Assembly (NCBI GenBank): GCA_946407195.1
Contig: CAMJNC010000005.1
Span: 1 to 41,458 of the forward strand
Length of the DNA stretch: 41,458 bases
Origin: an uncultured Treponema sp.
Lineage (GTDB): Bacteria > Spirochaetota > Spirochaetia > Treponematales > Treponemataceae
Direction of reading: 5' to 3'
In this document: positions 8,468 through 17,205 of the stretch, piece by piece
How positions within the stretch are numbered: the first letter of the stretch is position 1
Layout of the letters: the number at the start of each line of letters is the position of its first letter
Position numbers and translations under genes: made by a program
Notes under the pieces: model-generated
What the model saw: only the letters and a program-made list of their open reading frames with translations
Databases searched by the model: none
What the model was told of the DNA's origin: nothing

Positions 8468-10702
8468 TTATTCAACCTTGAATTTATTCATAGCATCACG
8501 AAGCTTAGCAATACTTTCAACATTTTTTTCTACACACTCATGCGCCATCTTAGAATAGTTACCGATTGAATCAGTTTTTTCAGTCATATTCTTAACATTT
8601 GTATTTACAGAAGTTGTCATACGGGCAATGCGGTCCATTTCAAAGGAAACCTGCTTACTACCCTCCATCATTTCATCAGAGTCGTTCTTAACGTTTACGG
8701 TAATTTCATTAATTGCGCGCATAAGCTCAAGAACCTGTTCTCCACCCTTATTCTGTTGACGCATTTCTTCGTCGATTATAAGTTCCTGTTCACTTACAGT
8801 TTTTGTAAGGGCAAAAATACTGTTGAACTGATTCTGTACCTGAGAGGTAGATTCCGTAACAACCTTAATAAGATCTTGAACATCCTTAAGCTCATTTTGA
8901 ATCTTAGTACCTTGAGAATTTGATTCCTCAGCAAGCTTACGGATTTCTCCGGCAACTACAGAGAAGCCCTGTCCGCTATCTCCGGCATGAGCCGCCTCAA
9001 TTGCCGCATTCATAGCAAGAAGGTTTGTCTGGCTCGCAATATTTCGGATTACAGAAGAGGCTTCCTGAAGATTCTTAGAACGATCCTGAATCTTAGAAGA
9101 AAGCTCTGCCATGTTATTAATAAGCGACTGACCAAGCTCAGATGCCTGTGTAAGCATATTCATTGAAGAACGGTTATTTTCCAGAATGCTTGAAACATGA
9201 CGAATATTTTCTGTCATCTGCTCAACAGAGGTTGAAGACTCAGTTACAGAAGAAGCCTGAGCATCAATATTTTCATTAAGCTTTTTAATGTTCTTTACAA
9301 TCTGTTCTACAACAGAGAGTGCTTCTTCAACACCTGCAGCATGGTCTTGCATCTGTTCCTGAATAGCCTGAATACTTGTTGTTATATCATCTACTGCTAT
9401 AGAGGTTTGCTTCATCGAATCATTCAGTTCAGCACCAATTTCATCCATTTCCTCACTGGAAGCCTTTACATCTTTAATAGAAACAGAAAGCTTATCCATT
9501 GTTTTATTAAAGCTTTCACACATAGCACCAATTTCGTTATTCTGTTTTGCATGAAGACGTACTGTCATATCACCATCACCTTCACTGATGTTATGCAGGG
9601 CTTCAACCGTATTCTTCAGAGGCTTTGTAATACCAGTTACAACGGCGAATACAATGAGAATTACAATAATAATCTGAAGTATAAAAGCAACGATGATAAT
9701 CCAGATAGTTTTCCAGGCACTCTGGTTAATATTACTTTCCGGAGTCATTGAAACCACAAACCATGCATTTCCTGTTCTGTCTACAGTCGGCTTTACAATA
9801 GTAACAAACATTTTTTCGTTATTAATTATTTCAGAAAAGGTAACCGGAGAATAATCTATATAAGAACCAATTTCATTTCCATCGCTATCAAAAATTGGTT
9901 TATAAACAGTATCAAAATATTTTCTTACCTCCTCTTCTCTAAAGAAAACCGAAGTCTCACCAGCAGCAGAACCATCGCTTGCAGCAAGAATAGAACCAGA
10001 AGAAGTAAAGAACTGGCACTTTGTTCCCTGGAAAATAGAAGAGCCATCCATCATAGCATCAAGACCAGAAAGCACAATATCAATTCCGGCAATACCATTT
10101 TTTTGTCCAAGAGAGTTTGTAATCTGAGCAAATGCCTTTGTTGTAAGCACCTGTTCACCATCAAGAATTGTAATTGAAGGTTCACTGAGAAATGTAGAAC
10201 TAGAATTGGTGGCTTCTTCAATCTGAGTTTCCGAAAATTCTGTTACTATATCATTTTTGATTCGACCATTTTTATCGCGGATATAGTGAATCTTCATCTG
10301 ACCAAGCGGATTATCAATAGCATCAGCTCGTTTTGTATCCTTATGGTCAAACATACCCGGAAGCCAGTAAGCCCAGGCAGAATCAATGGTAGAAGATTTT
10401 ACCATTGCACGAACAGCCTGCTCTGCAGCCGATTGTCTCTGTTTTTCAGGAATAGCCCAGGTACCTCCAAGAGTTCCGGCAAGCGCTTCTGCAGAAAAAA
10501 CAATTTCTGTCATATTTGTCTGCAGGGCATCTCCCTTTGCCTGAGTCTGAGTAATAATACTCTTGGTAATCTGTTCCTTATTGCTTTTCAGAACAGTACG
10601 GCCAATAATGAAAGTCATTACAATTGAAACAAGAACCATGCCTACCCCAAGAGAAAGCACAAGACTTGTTCGAATTGATGCAAATAAAGAAATTTTCTTC
10701 AT
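8468..10702 (-). CDS. Methyl-accepting chemotaxis protein (Cache-like sensor, HAMP, signalling domain)
   Basis: HAMP segment ITKPLKNTVEALHNISEGDGDMTVRL and signalling hairpin NIASQTNLLAMNAAIEAAHAGDSGQGFSVVAGEIRKLAEESNSQGTKI. Confidence 0.95.
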   Translation of the reverse strand: MKKISLFASIRTSLVLSLGVGMVLVSIVMTFIIGRTVLKSNKEQITKSIITQTQAKGDALQTNMTEIVFSAEALAGTLGGTWAIPEKQRQSAAEQAVRAMVKSSTIDSAWAYWLPGMFDHKDTKRADAIDNPLGQMKIHYIRDKNGRIKNDIVTEFSETQIEEATNSSSTFLSEPSITILDGEQVLTTKAFAQITNSLGQKNGIAGIDIVLSGLDAMMDGSSIFQGTKCQFFTSSGSILAASDGSAAGETSVFFREEEVRKYFDTVYKPIFDSDGNEIGSYIDYSPVTFSEIINNEKMFVTIVKPTVDRTGNAWFVVSMTPESNINQSAWKTIWIIIVAFILQIIIVILIVFAVVTGITKPLKNTVEALHNISEGDGDMTVRLHAKQNNEIGAMCESFNKTMDKLSVSIKDVKASSEEMDEIGAELNDSMKQTSIAVDDITTSIQAIQEQMQDHAAGVEEALSVVEQIVKNIKKLNENIDAQASSVTESSTSVEQMTENIRHVSSILENNRSSMNMLTQASELGQSLINNMAELSSKIQDRSKNLQEASSVIRNIASQTNLLAMNAAIEAAHAGDSGQGFSVVAGEIRKLAEESNSQGTKIQNELKDVQDLIKVVTESTSQVQNQFNSIFALTKTVSEQELIIDEEMRQQNKGGEQVLELMRAINEITVNVKNDSDEMMEGSKQVSFEMDRIARMTTSVNTNVKNMTEKTDSIGNYSKMAHECVEKNVESIAKLRDAMNKFKVE

Positions 10703-10728
10703 ATTACCATCCTTCTATTAGTTTACTA

Positions 10729-12636
10729 TTAGTTTTCAGCCAACTTTTTATCATCTTCCTTGTGGAAGGCCTGCTTCTGCTCGTACATGATGTTATCTAC
10801 ATTTTCTACAGCCTGCTCAAGAGTAAGATCTGATTGAGCAGGAACAGAATAAGTTCCCACACTGGCAGAAAGGGTGTATGGGAGATGCATCACCGAGGTC
10901 TTAGAAAGCAGCCTCTCTTTTATCTGTGTACAGTAATCTTCACCGTTATAGTTTTTGCTGTTTCCTACAACAAGGAACTCGTCTCCACCATAACGTATAC
11001 AAAGCCAGTTTCTAGGCACCGTTTCGAGCACTGCAGCCGCAACAGTTTTTACGGCAAGGTCCCCATGAAGATGACCAAACTGGTCGTTTATATGCTTCAT
11101 TTTATTAATATCAACAAAGAAAAGAACTGTAGTAAGTCCGTTCTTTTTGTTTTGTGCATAGAAAGGCTTTGCAAGCTTGTCGAGTCCCTGACGGTTTAAC
11201 ATGCCGGAAAGCGCATCCTTAGTAGAAAGCTTAAGATACTGCTGACTCATCTGCTTGAACATATTTCGCTTACGGAAATGCTCAATACTTGTTCCTACAT
11301 TTCTAGTCCAGGTATAGGCATAGCGGTTTTCAAGCATAGAAAGATTATTCTTTGTAACAATATATCCGTGTACATAAGAATGATGAAATATTGGAAAGAA
11401 TAAAAAGATATTACTTCCTTCAGTCTTCATTTTTGAAGGAAGCAGGTCGCGTGTATTAATCATTTCGCGAAGATATTTTTTATCATTCATAACAGAACAG
11501 ATTGACTGAACCTGCTCCCCATAAGAAAGATTCTGAGGTAAAGTTTCTGCAGAATTAATAAGAACAGAGGTCCAGTCCGATTTCATAAAGATACTGAAAT
11601 CGCTTCCTTCAAAATCATGTTCTTTAGAAAGATAGTTTTCTATATTAGTAAGAAGTGTAAATACATCTGCAGCTTCAATAAATATTTCGTCCAAAAGCTC
11701 CATGTGTCGTTCAAAGCCTTCCTTGCGGCTTGAATCATCCAGAAGGTCAAGCGTTACAAGACTGCTGTCCAGCCCCTTACCCGTTGCACATCCGCAGGAC
11801 TGGCGGAACATTGCCGTACTGTTTACCTTTATCTGCTGAAGCTCTTTTTTACCCTCGAGAATCTTTTGTACACAGTAAGCTCCAACCTTATCTGTATTAT
11901 TAGAAACAGTAGAAATTGTAGGATTTGTACAGCGCACAAAAGGAAGATTATCATAACCGATTATTTTCATTTTTCCCGGTACAGAAATCTGATTTTCTTC
12001 ACAAACTTTAAGAATCGCCATTGCCAGCAAATCGTTGGCACAGACGATTGCTTCAGGAAGAGGCTTTCCACTCTTTACGAATTCTGAAAAGAAATGATAA
12101 GCCAGATGATAATCGCAGGTATGAATTGAAAAAACTTTATCCTGATTTACTTCAATTCCATTATCCTTAAGAGCCGTTACATAAGCCTTGTAGCGTTCAG
12201 ACATATCTACAGAGTTTTCCTGTCCGGAAAGATATGCAATATCACGAACATTATGAACCTTTATCAGATGTTCAATAAGACCATAATAGCCGGCATAATT
12301 ATCAACTCTGATGTACGAAAGACCTTCGAGTTTTTTATTTACAGAATAAGCAGGTTTACCGGCTTTTATGATTCTCTGGCGTTCTCTCTCAACAATTCGA
12401 ACATTGTTAATTAAATCTGCAAGAATAACTATACCATCAAAATCTTCATAATGAATTAAATTGAAAATAGAAAATCCATTGTTATTTGGAAAGCCGGAAT
12501 ACTCGGTATAATTGTAAGCAGCAAAAATATATATATCTACATCTTTGCCTTCTGTTTCCTTACGCATACCAGAAATGAAATCTTTTAGAAAATATGTACT
12601 CCAGCCGCAGGCTAATACTGCGATTTTCTTATTCAT
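10729..12636 (-). CDS. LacI-type substrate-binding domain fused to GGDEF diguanylate cyclase
   Basis: N-terminal Peripla_BP/LacI-like domain without HTH or signal peptide (...AIVCANDLLAMAILKVCEENQISVPGKMKIIGYDNLPF...); C-terminal IRYGGDEFLVV. Confidence 0.92.
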   Translation of the reverse strand: MNKKIAVLACGWSTYFLKDFISGMRKETEGKDVDIYIFAAYNYTEYSGFPNNNGFSIFNLIHYEDFDGIVILADLINNVRIVERERQRIIKAGKPAYSVNKKLEGLSYIRVDNYAGYYGLIEHLIKVHNVRDIAYLSGQENSVDMSERYKAYVTALKDNGIEVNQDKVFSIHTCDYHLAYHFFSEFVKSGKPLPEAIVCANDLLAMAILKVCEENQISVPGKMKIIGYDNLPFVRCTNPTISTVSNNTDKVGAYCVQKILEGKKELQQIKVNSTAMFRQSCGCATGKGLDSSLVTLDLLDDSSRKEGFERHMELLDEIFIEAADVFTLLTNIENYLSKEHDFEGSDFSIFMKSDWTSVLINSAETLPQNLSYGEQVQSICSVMNDKKYLREMINTRDLLPSKMKTEGSNIFLFFPIFHHSYVHGYIVTKNNLSMLENRYAYTWTRNVGTSIEHFRKRNMFKQMSQQYLKLSTKDALSGMLNRQGLDKLAKPFYAQNKKNGLTTVLFFVDINKMKHINDQFGHLHGDLAVKTVAAAVLETVPRNWLCIRYGGDEFLVVGNSKNYNGEDYCTQIKERLLSKTSVMHLPYTLSASVGTYSVPAQSDLTLEQAVENVDNIMYEQKQAFHKEDDKKLAEN

Positions 12637-12644
12637 AGAACTTA

Positions 12645-12673
12645 ATTATAACACGGAATTAATAGACTTGCAA
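12645..12673 (-). promoter_or_regulatory. Promoter of the LacI-GGDEF gene, near-leaderless
   Basis: Minus strand TTGCAA - 17 nt - TATAAT - 8 nt - ATG; no SD in the gap. Confidence 0.65.
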
Positions 12674-12698
12674 AAAAAAAGCCCCCTTTGGAGGGGCG
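12672..12698 (-). terminator. Rho-independent terminator-like hairpin not assigned to any gene
   Basis: Minus strand GCCCC-TCCAAAG-GGGGC followed by about nine T; the T tract runs into the -35 box of the downstream promoter. Confidence 0.6.
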
Positions 12699-12872
12699 TC
12701 AACCGTAATTTTCAAGCTAACAGCAAAACCTCTGGGCAACGAAAACGATTATTACTGTTCAGCATTGCATCGCTATGTGTTCTTTTCTTCTTTTTTTACC
12801 CAACAAAACTGCTTTTTTTTCGACTATAAATATGAAATCAAAATAAAAAAGATATAAAAAAAGGAGTTTCTT

Positions 12873-14567
12873 ATGAAAAAACTAAAACTTTTGTCGCTGG
12901 TACTGGGAATCTCAGTAATATTTTTTGCTTGTAGAAATGGTGGAGATGGAGGAGATAGTAATCCAAGATTAACTAATTTAACCATTAATGCAGATAATGT
13001 TATCGAAATAACACCAGAAAATCTTTCAATTGATGTGCCAGATATATATCAGAATAAAAAAGCATTTCTTCTTGCTATAAATAATACTGAAGAAACAATA
13101 AATGTAACTAACAGTCGATCCGTAGATTCGGTTCAGACTGGTTTAATTGATAATATTGAAACTATAAATGAGAATAATTCATTTAGTATTCCTGCAAAGC
13201 TTCCTGAACTTAATACAAAATTTACAGCAAAAATAAATAATAATCGTGCTGCAAATTCTAATACTGAAGAAACACCAGTTGTATATCAGCTTGGTGATAA
13301 AAAAGATTTTTATGGTCTTGATTCAAATAATTATTTTAAGAAATTAGCAGCTAATGCAGAATTAAAAGTAATTGGTAAGCATTGCAGAATCTGGTATAAA
13401 GAAAAAACTGAAATTAAATTACAAAATGAAGATGGAGATGACATAACAGATTCTGCTTTAAATGCTTTAGCAAATGATTTTGATTCAATTTTTGAGAAGG
13501 AAACATATATTTTCGGTTCAAACATTCCAACATTAAGATTTAATGAATTAATTGATTTTACTAATTGTGATAAAATTGATTTAATTGTATATGATTTATT
13601 TGATAACTATATTGAAGAAGCCGTAGTTAATAGTGGTATTTTCGGATATTTTACTGAAATAGATTTTTATTCGCAGAATTTTTTTGATGCTAATCCTCAA
13701 GATTATCAAGGTTATAAGTCAAATGAATGTGAAGCACTTCATATTGATAGTTATTGGTTATCTAAAAATCCTATGGAAACCATTACAACAGCTGTACATG
13801 AATTCCAGCATCTTTTACATTGTGTTAATAAAACTGTAAATTCTGGTGGAAGAAATAGAAGTGAAAGCTGGTTTAATGAAATGTTGTCTATGGTTTGTGA
13901 AGATATTATGCAAAGTCAGGTGGGTGTTTCTGATGCAGGAAGTCCAAAAAAGCGATTACCTTTGTTTAATGGTTATCATATTGAAGGATTTACAAGATGG
14001 CGTGATACAGCTAATGACGGTAAAGAAGATGTTTATCATTCATATGCAAATGCGTATGTTTTTGGAGCATATCTTTTAAGAAATTATGGAATTGATTTTA
14101 TTAAAGAACTTGCCCATAGTAATTATATTAATAAAGAGGCAATCACAAAAGCATTAATTGCTATTGGTGCAGACGAAAAATCATATAATGAAGTTTTCTC
14201 AAACTTTTATAATGTAATTCTTAATCCAACAGGTTCAAAATTTACTCTTAATAAATCAGTTTCTAAAACATATACAATTAATGATAAACAGGTATTATTC
14301 TCTTGTGATCCAATTAAATTAAATGAAGTTAAAACTATACCTTCTGACAATATAAATGAAGATTTAAGTGAATTAATATATGGCTCTAATCCAAATGAGG
14401 ATTTTTTCGGTCCTGTTTTATTAAACGGCAATTGGTTTAATGAGCTTGATCCTTCTGGAATGTTTGCTACATATCTTGGAACAGGAGAGGTTTGTTATGA
14501 TTTTTCAAAGGTAAAATTAATAGATTTTAATTCAAACATTGGTTATTACGTTGTATTTGTTGACTAG
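12873..14567 (+). CDS. Lipoprotein zinc metalloprotease, M30 (hyicolysin)-like
   Basis: Lipobox-like LGISVIFFAC; zincin motif TTAVHEFQHLLHC with downstream Glu (SWFNEMLSMVCE); SD AAGGAG. Confidence 0.8.
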   Translation: MKKLKLLSLVLGISVIFFACRNGGDGGDSNPRLTNLTINADNVIEITPENLSIDVPDIYQNKKAFLLAINNTEETINVTNSRSVDSVQTGLIDNIETINENNSFSIPAKLPELNTKFTAKINNNRAANSNTEETPVVYQLGDKKDFYGLDSNNYFKKLAANAELKVIGKHCRIWYKEKTEIKLQNEDGDDITDSALNALANDFDSIFEKETYIFGSNIPTLRFNELIDFTNCDKIDLIVYDLFDNYIEEAVVNSGIFGYFTEIDFYSQNFFDANPQDYQGYKSNECEALHIDSYWLSKNPMETITTAVHEFQHLLHCVNKTVNSGGRNRSESWFNEMLSMVCEDIMQSQVGVSDAGSPKKRLPLFNGYHIEGFTRWRDTANDGKEDVYHSYANAYVFGAYLLRNYGIDFIKELAHSNYINKEAITKALIAIGADEKSYNEVFSNFYNVILNPTGSKFTLNKSVSKTYTINDKQVLFSCDPIKLNEVKTIPSDNINEDLSELIYGSNPNEDFFGPVLLNGNWFNELDPSGMFATYLGTGEVCYDFSKVKLIDFNSNIGYYVVFVD

Positions 14568-14711
14568 GTGGTAGAAACATTAAAAGAGCTACAGAAAATA
14601 CAGGGAACTTTAATTGAAATAAAAGGGACAATAGAAACAGACGAAGAGAATACCCTAAACCGGTTAAAAGACGGATTTTTAATTGTTTCTGAATGGAAGG
14701 TTCTTAAATAA
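14568..14711 (+). other. In-frame 47-codon extension/remnant after the amber stop of the protease gene
   Basis: After TAG (14565-14567) the frame reads VVETLKELQKIQGTLIEIKGTIETDEENTLNRLKDGFLIVSEWKVLK then TAA. Confidence 0.35.
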
Positions 14712-14714
14712 ATA

Positions 14715-14795
14715 AAACCCCGGCGAATGATATTTACCCCTTTTCTGGACAAACAGATAAGGGGGTACATATCAAATTTCGTGGGCTTTTTTCTA
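14715..14795. terminator. Long imperfect hairpin between convergent genes, likely bidirectional terminator
   Basis: aaaaCCCcggCGAATGATATttaCCCCTT...AAGGGGgtacATATCAaatTTCGtGGGcttttt; A tract on the left and T tract on the right. Confidence 0.6.
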
Positions 14796-15578
14796 TTTGT
14801 TCTTATCCTGAAGGATTAGTCGTCTGAGAGCCTCTACTCCAACTGTAATTGCAAGCTCAGTGTCGTGGGCCTGTTTGTTTGGAAGGCCTTTTTTAGCACG
14901 CTCCTGATTTGCAACTACGAGGAAGCATGAACCCACGCGGACGCGGAGGAACTGGCCGGCAATAAACAAAGCAGCACTTTCCATTTCGCTTGCAAGGCAG
15001 CCCATGCGGAGCCAGGCCTGCCATTTATTTTCAAGCTCGTAGCTTACCGGCATTACCTCTGGTTCGTGCTGTCCAAAGAACGAATCCTTGCACTGAACAA
15101 CACCAGTGTGATGAGGTGCTTTGAGAGATTCGGCCGCTGCGACTAATGCATTTACACAGTCGAGGTTAGCGACTGCAGGATATTCGATAGGAGCGAACTC
15201 GCGGCTTGTACCTTCCATACGAACGGCGCCTGTAGCGATTACGATGTCGCCGCCCATTACATCTTCCTGCATACCACCGCAGGTTCCCACGCGGATAAAA
15301 GTGTGGGCACCGCATTTAGCAAGCTCGTCTATGGCAATTGCTGCAGAAGGGCCGCCGATACCAGTTGAGGTAACGCTTACAGGAACTCCTTCGAGTGTAC
15401 CTGTCCAGGTTGTGTATTCACGAACGTCTGCAACAAGCTTCGGATTATCAAAGTGTGCAGCAATTTTTTCGCAGCGTTTAGGGTCGCCGGGCATTATAAC
15501 GTACTTACCTATATCAGCTGGACCAACGCCTGTGTGATACTGTTTTCCTGAACCTTCTGTGTAATCTACCATATTCAA
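14793..15578 (-). CDS. udp: Uridine phosphorylase / nucleoside phosphorylase
   Basis: [76 protein letters not shown] is typical of the NP-I family, uridine phosphorylase branch. Confidence 0.93.
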   Translation of the reverse strand: MNMVDYTEGSGKQYHTGVGPADIGKYVIMPGDPKRCEKIAAHFDNPKLVADVREYTTWTGTLEGVPVSVTSTGIGGPSAAIAIDELAKCGAHTFIRVGTCGGMQEDVMGGDIVIATGAVRMEGTSREFAPIEYPAVANLDCVNALVAAAESLKAPHHTGVVQCKDSFFGQHEPEVMPVSYELENKWQAWLRMGCLASEMESAALFIAGQFLRVRVGSCFLVVANQERAKKGLPNKQAHDTELAITVGVEALRRLILQDKNK

Positions 15579-15586
15579 TGCTCCTT

Positions 15587-17197
15587 TTAATAATAACGTG
15601 CTTCCTTAAAATATTTTATAAGCGTTTCAGCAGACGGAATGTCAATTGCTACATCAGAACCATGTACACTGATCGGCTTATAAATAGACCAGGCTTCTTT
15701 AAGAGGAATTAAAAGAGCCTCCTTACCAGCTTTTTTCCATTCACGTGCACCATAAGACCAGGCAAGACTGAAAGTATCCTGAGAAAGTGTAATTTCCAAA
15801 GGAACCCACAGTTTGTCTTCTGATTCAATGTAGTATTCCTTGCGCACAGAAGCTGCTTTTTCAACTGGTAATCCTGAATCAAAAGCCATATAGATATGAC
15901 CTGGAACTGTTATAAAGGCTGTTTCTATTCCAAGCGCTTCAAGAAGCGAACAGTTCAGAATGGTCAAGTCATCGCAGTCGCCGCCATGATACAGTAAAGT
16001 CTGATAAGGGAACTGCAAAAAATCAACAGCCGCGGTACCGGTATTATCTGTAAAGGCACTCGAAGGATCTACTACATAATTTATACCAAAGGCTTTTAAT
16101 GCACCAAAAAGGGCAGCTGCATATTGTATATTCTGCGGAATATCACTTCTCAAATTATTTTTAACCGCACCCTTTACAAGACGGGCAAAGCGCTGAACTG
16201 TAGAGTCTTTTCCTGAAACAAAAGCAGCCGCACGCCGGTCATCTTCCCAGGTCATAGAATTCCGGCTCAAAATAATTAATGGAAAATCTTTTGTTATGCT
16301 AAGTTTCTGACCAAGAGAATAGTAAGAAACTATAATTTTGATATCAGAAGATTTTGGCTGAAGAAGATCAAGTATATTATCATTGAACATTGAGCATAAA
16401 GATGCCTCAAACTCTTCTCCACGTTTAATATGAGGATTCGTATAGACAATGTAAGGTGCTGTCATATAAGAATCTACAAATACTGAAACTTCAACATTAT
16501 AAATATCATTTTCTTCGTTATTAACAAAGCTTAAAGTTCCAAAAGGATTTTCGCTGTAATGAGAATAAAAAACCGGGAAAAGTGGTTCAACTTCATTTTT
16601 TTCTATTAATATTGCGTTTGAACTTGAAAGACTACGCGAAAGATTGTATTTTATGCCGGCACCAATCTGAATATCGTTGATTAAAGGGGCCGGTTTTGAA
16701 TAAAAAGATTTAAAACCGACAAAAGCAGCTGCAGAAAAATACGGAGAAATATTGTATTCTGCGCCTGCTCTTGCTCCAAACAATAAACCACTTAAAGATG
16801 AAACATCAAAGGATTTGGATGGAGTATAAACCCAAAGACCGCCACGAAGTTCGGCAAAAGCGGAAAAGCGGTCATTGATACGGCATTTATAGCCGATTCC
16901 TAATGTTCCATCAAAAGCATTTTGAAGAGGAAAATTAGAAAGCGGGATTCCTGTATAAGTAAAATCAAGAGAAAAGAAAAGCTTATCACGTTCACGAATT
17001 GTAACGGGAGCAATATCTATACCGGCATCAATAGAAAAAGCATTTTTTTCATTAAGAAAATTTTTTATCGTTAAATCATATGCAGGATATAAATGTAATC
17101 CTAAATCTACAGAATAAAGCCCTGTACAAAGCAGAAGACCGGAAAGAAAAGCAATTAAGGATTTATTTGTCAGTATTTTTTTCAATGCAATCCCCAC
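15587..17197 (-). CDS. Exported protein with transglutaminase-like domain (intact Cys/His)
   Basis: Signal sequence, beta-barrel-like N-terminal half, then [45 protein letters not shown]...LWVPLEIT. Confidence 0.75.
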   Translation of the reverse strand: MGIALKKILTNKSLIAFLSGLLLCTGLYSVDLGLHLYPAYDLTIKNFLNEKNAFSIDAGIDIAPVTIRERDKLFFSLDFTYTGIPLSNFPLQNAFDGTLGIGYKCRINDRFSAFAELRGGLWVYTPSKSFDVSSLSGLLFGARAGAEYNISPYFSAAAFVGFKSFYSKPAPLINDIQIGAGIKYNLSRSLSSSNAILIEKNEVEPLFPVFYSHYSENPFGTLSFVNNEENDIYNVEVSVFVDSYMTAPYIVYTNPHIKRGEEFEASLCSMFNDNILDLLQPKSSDIKIIVSYYSLGQKLSITKDFPLIILSRNSMTWEDDRRAAAFVSGKDSTVQRFARLVKGAVKNNLRSDIPQNIQYAAALFGALKAFGINYVVDPSSAFTDNTGTAAVDFLQFPYQTLLYHGGDCDDLTILNCSLLEALGIETAFITVPGHIYMAFDSGLPVEKAASVRKEYYIESEDKLWVPLEITLSQDTFSLAWSYGAREWKKAGKEALLIPLKEAWSIYKPISVHGSDVAIDIPSAETLIKYFKEARYY

Positions 17198-17205
17198 CTT
17201 ATTCT

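Noticed and set aside
12545-12829. 94-aa + strand ORF spanning the divergent promoter region
   Set aside because: Runs through a promoter and a terminator hairpin, lacks an SD and has no protein-like pattern at its C-terminus (FFFFYPTKLLFFRL).
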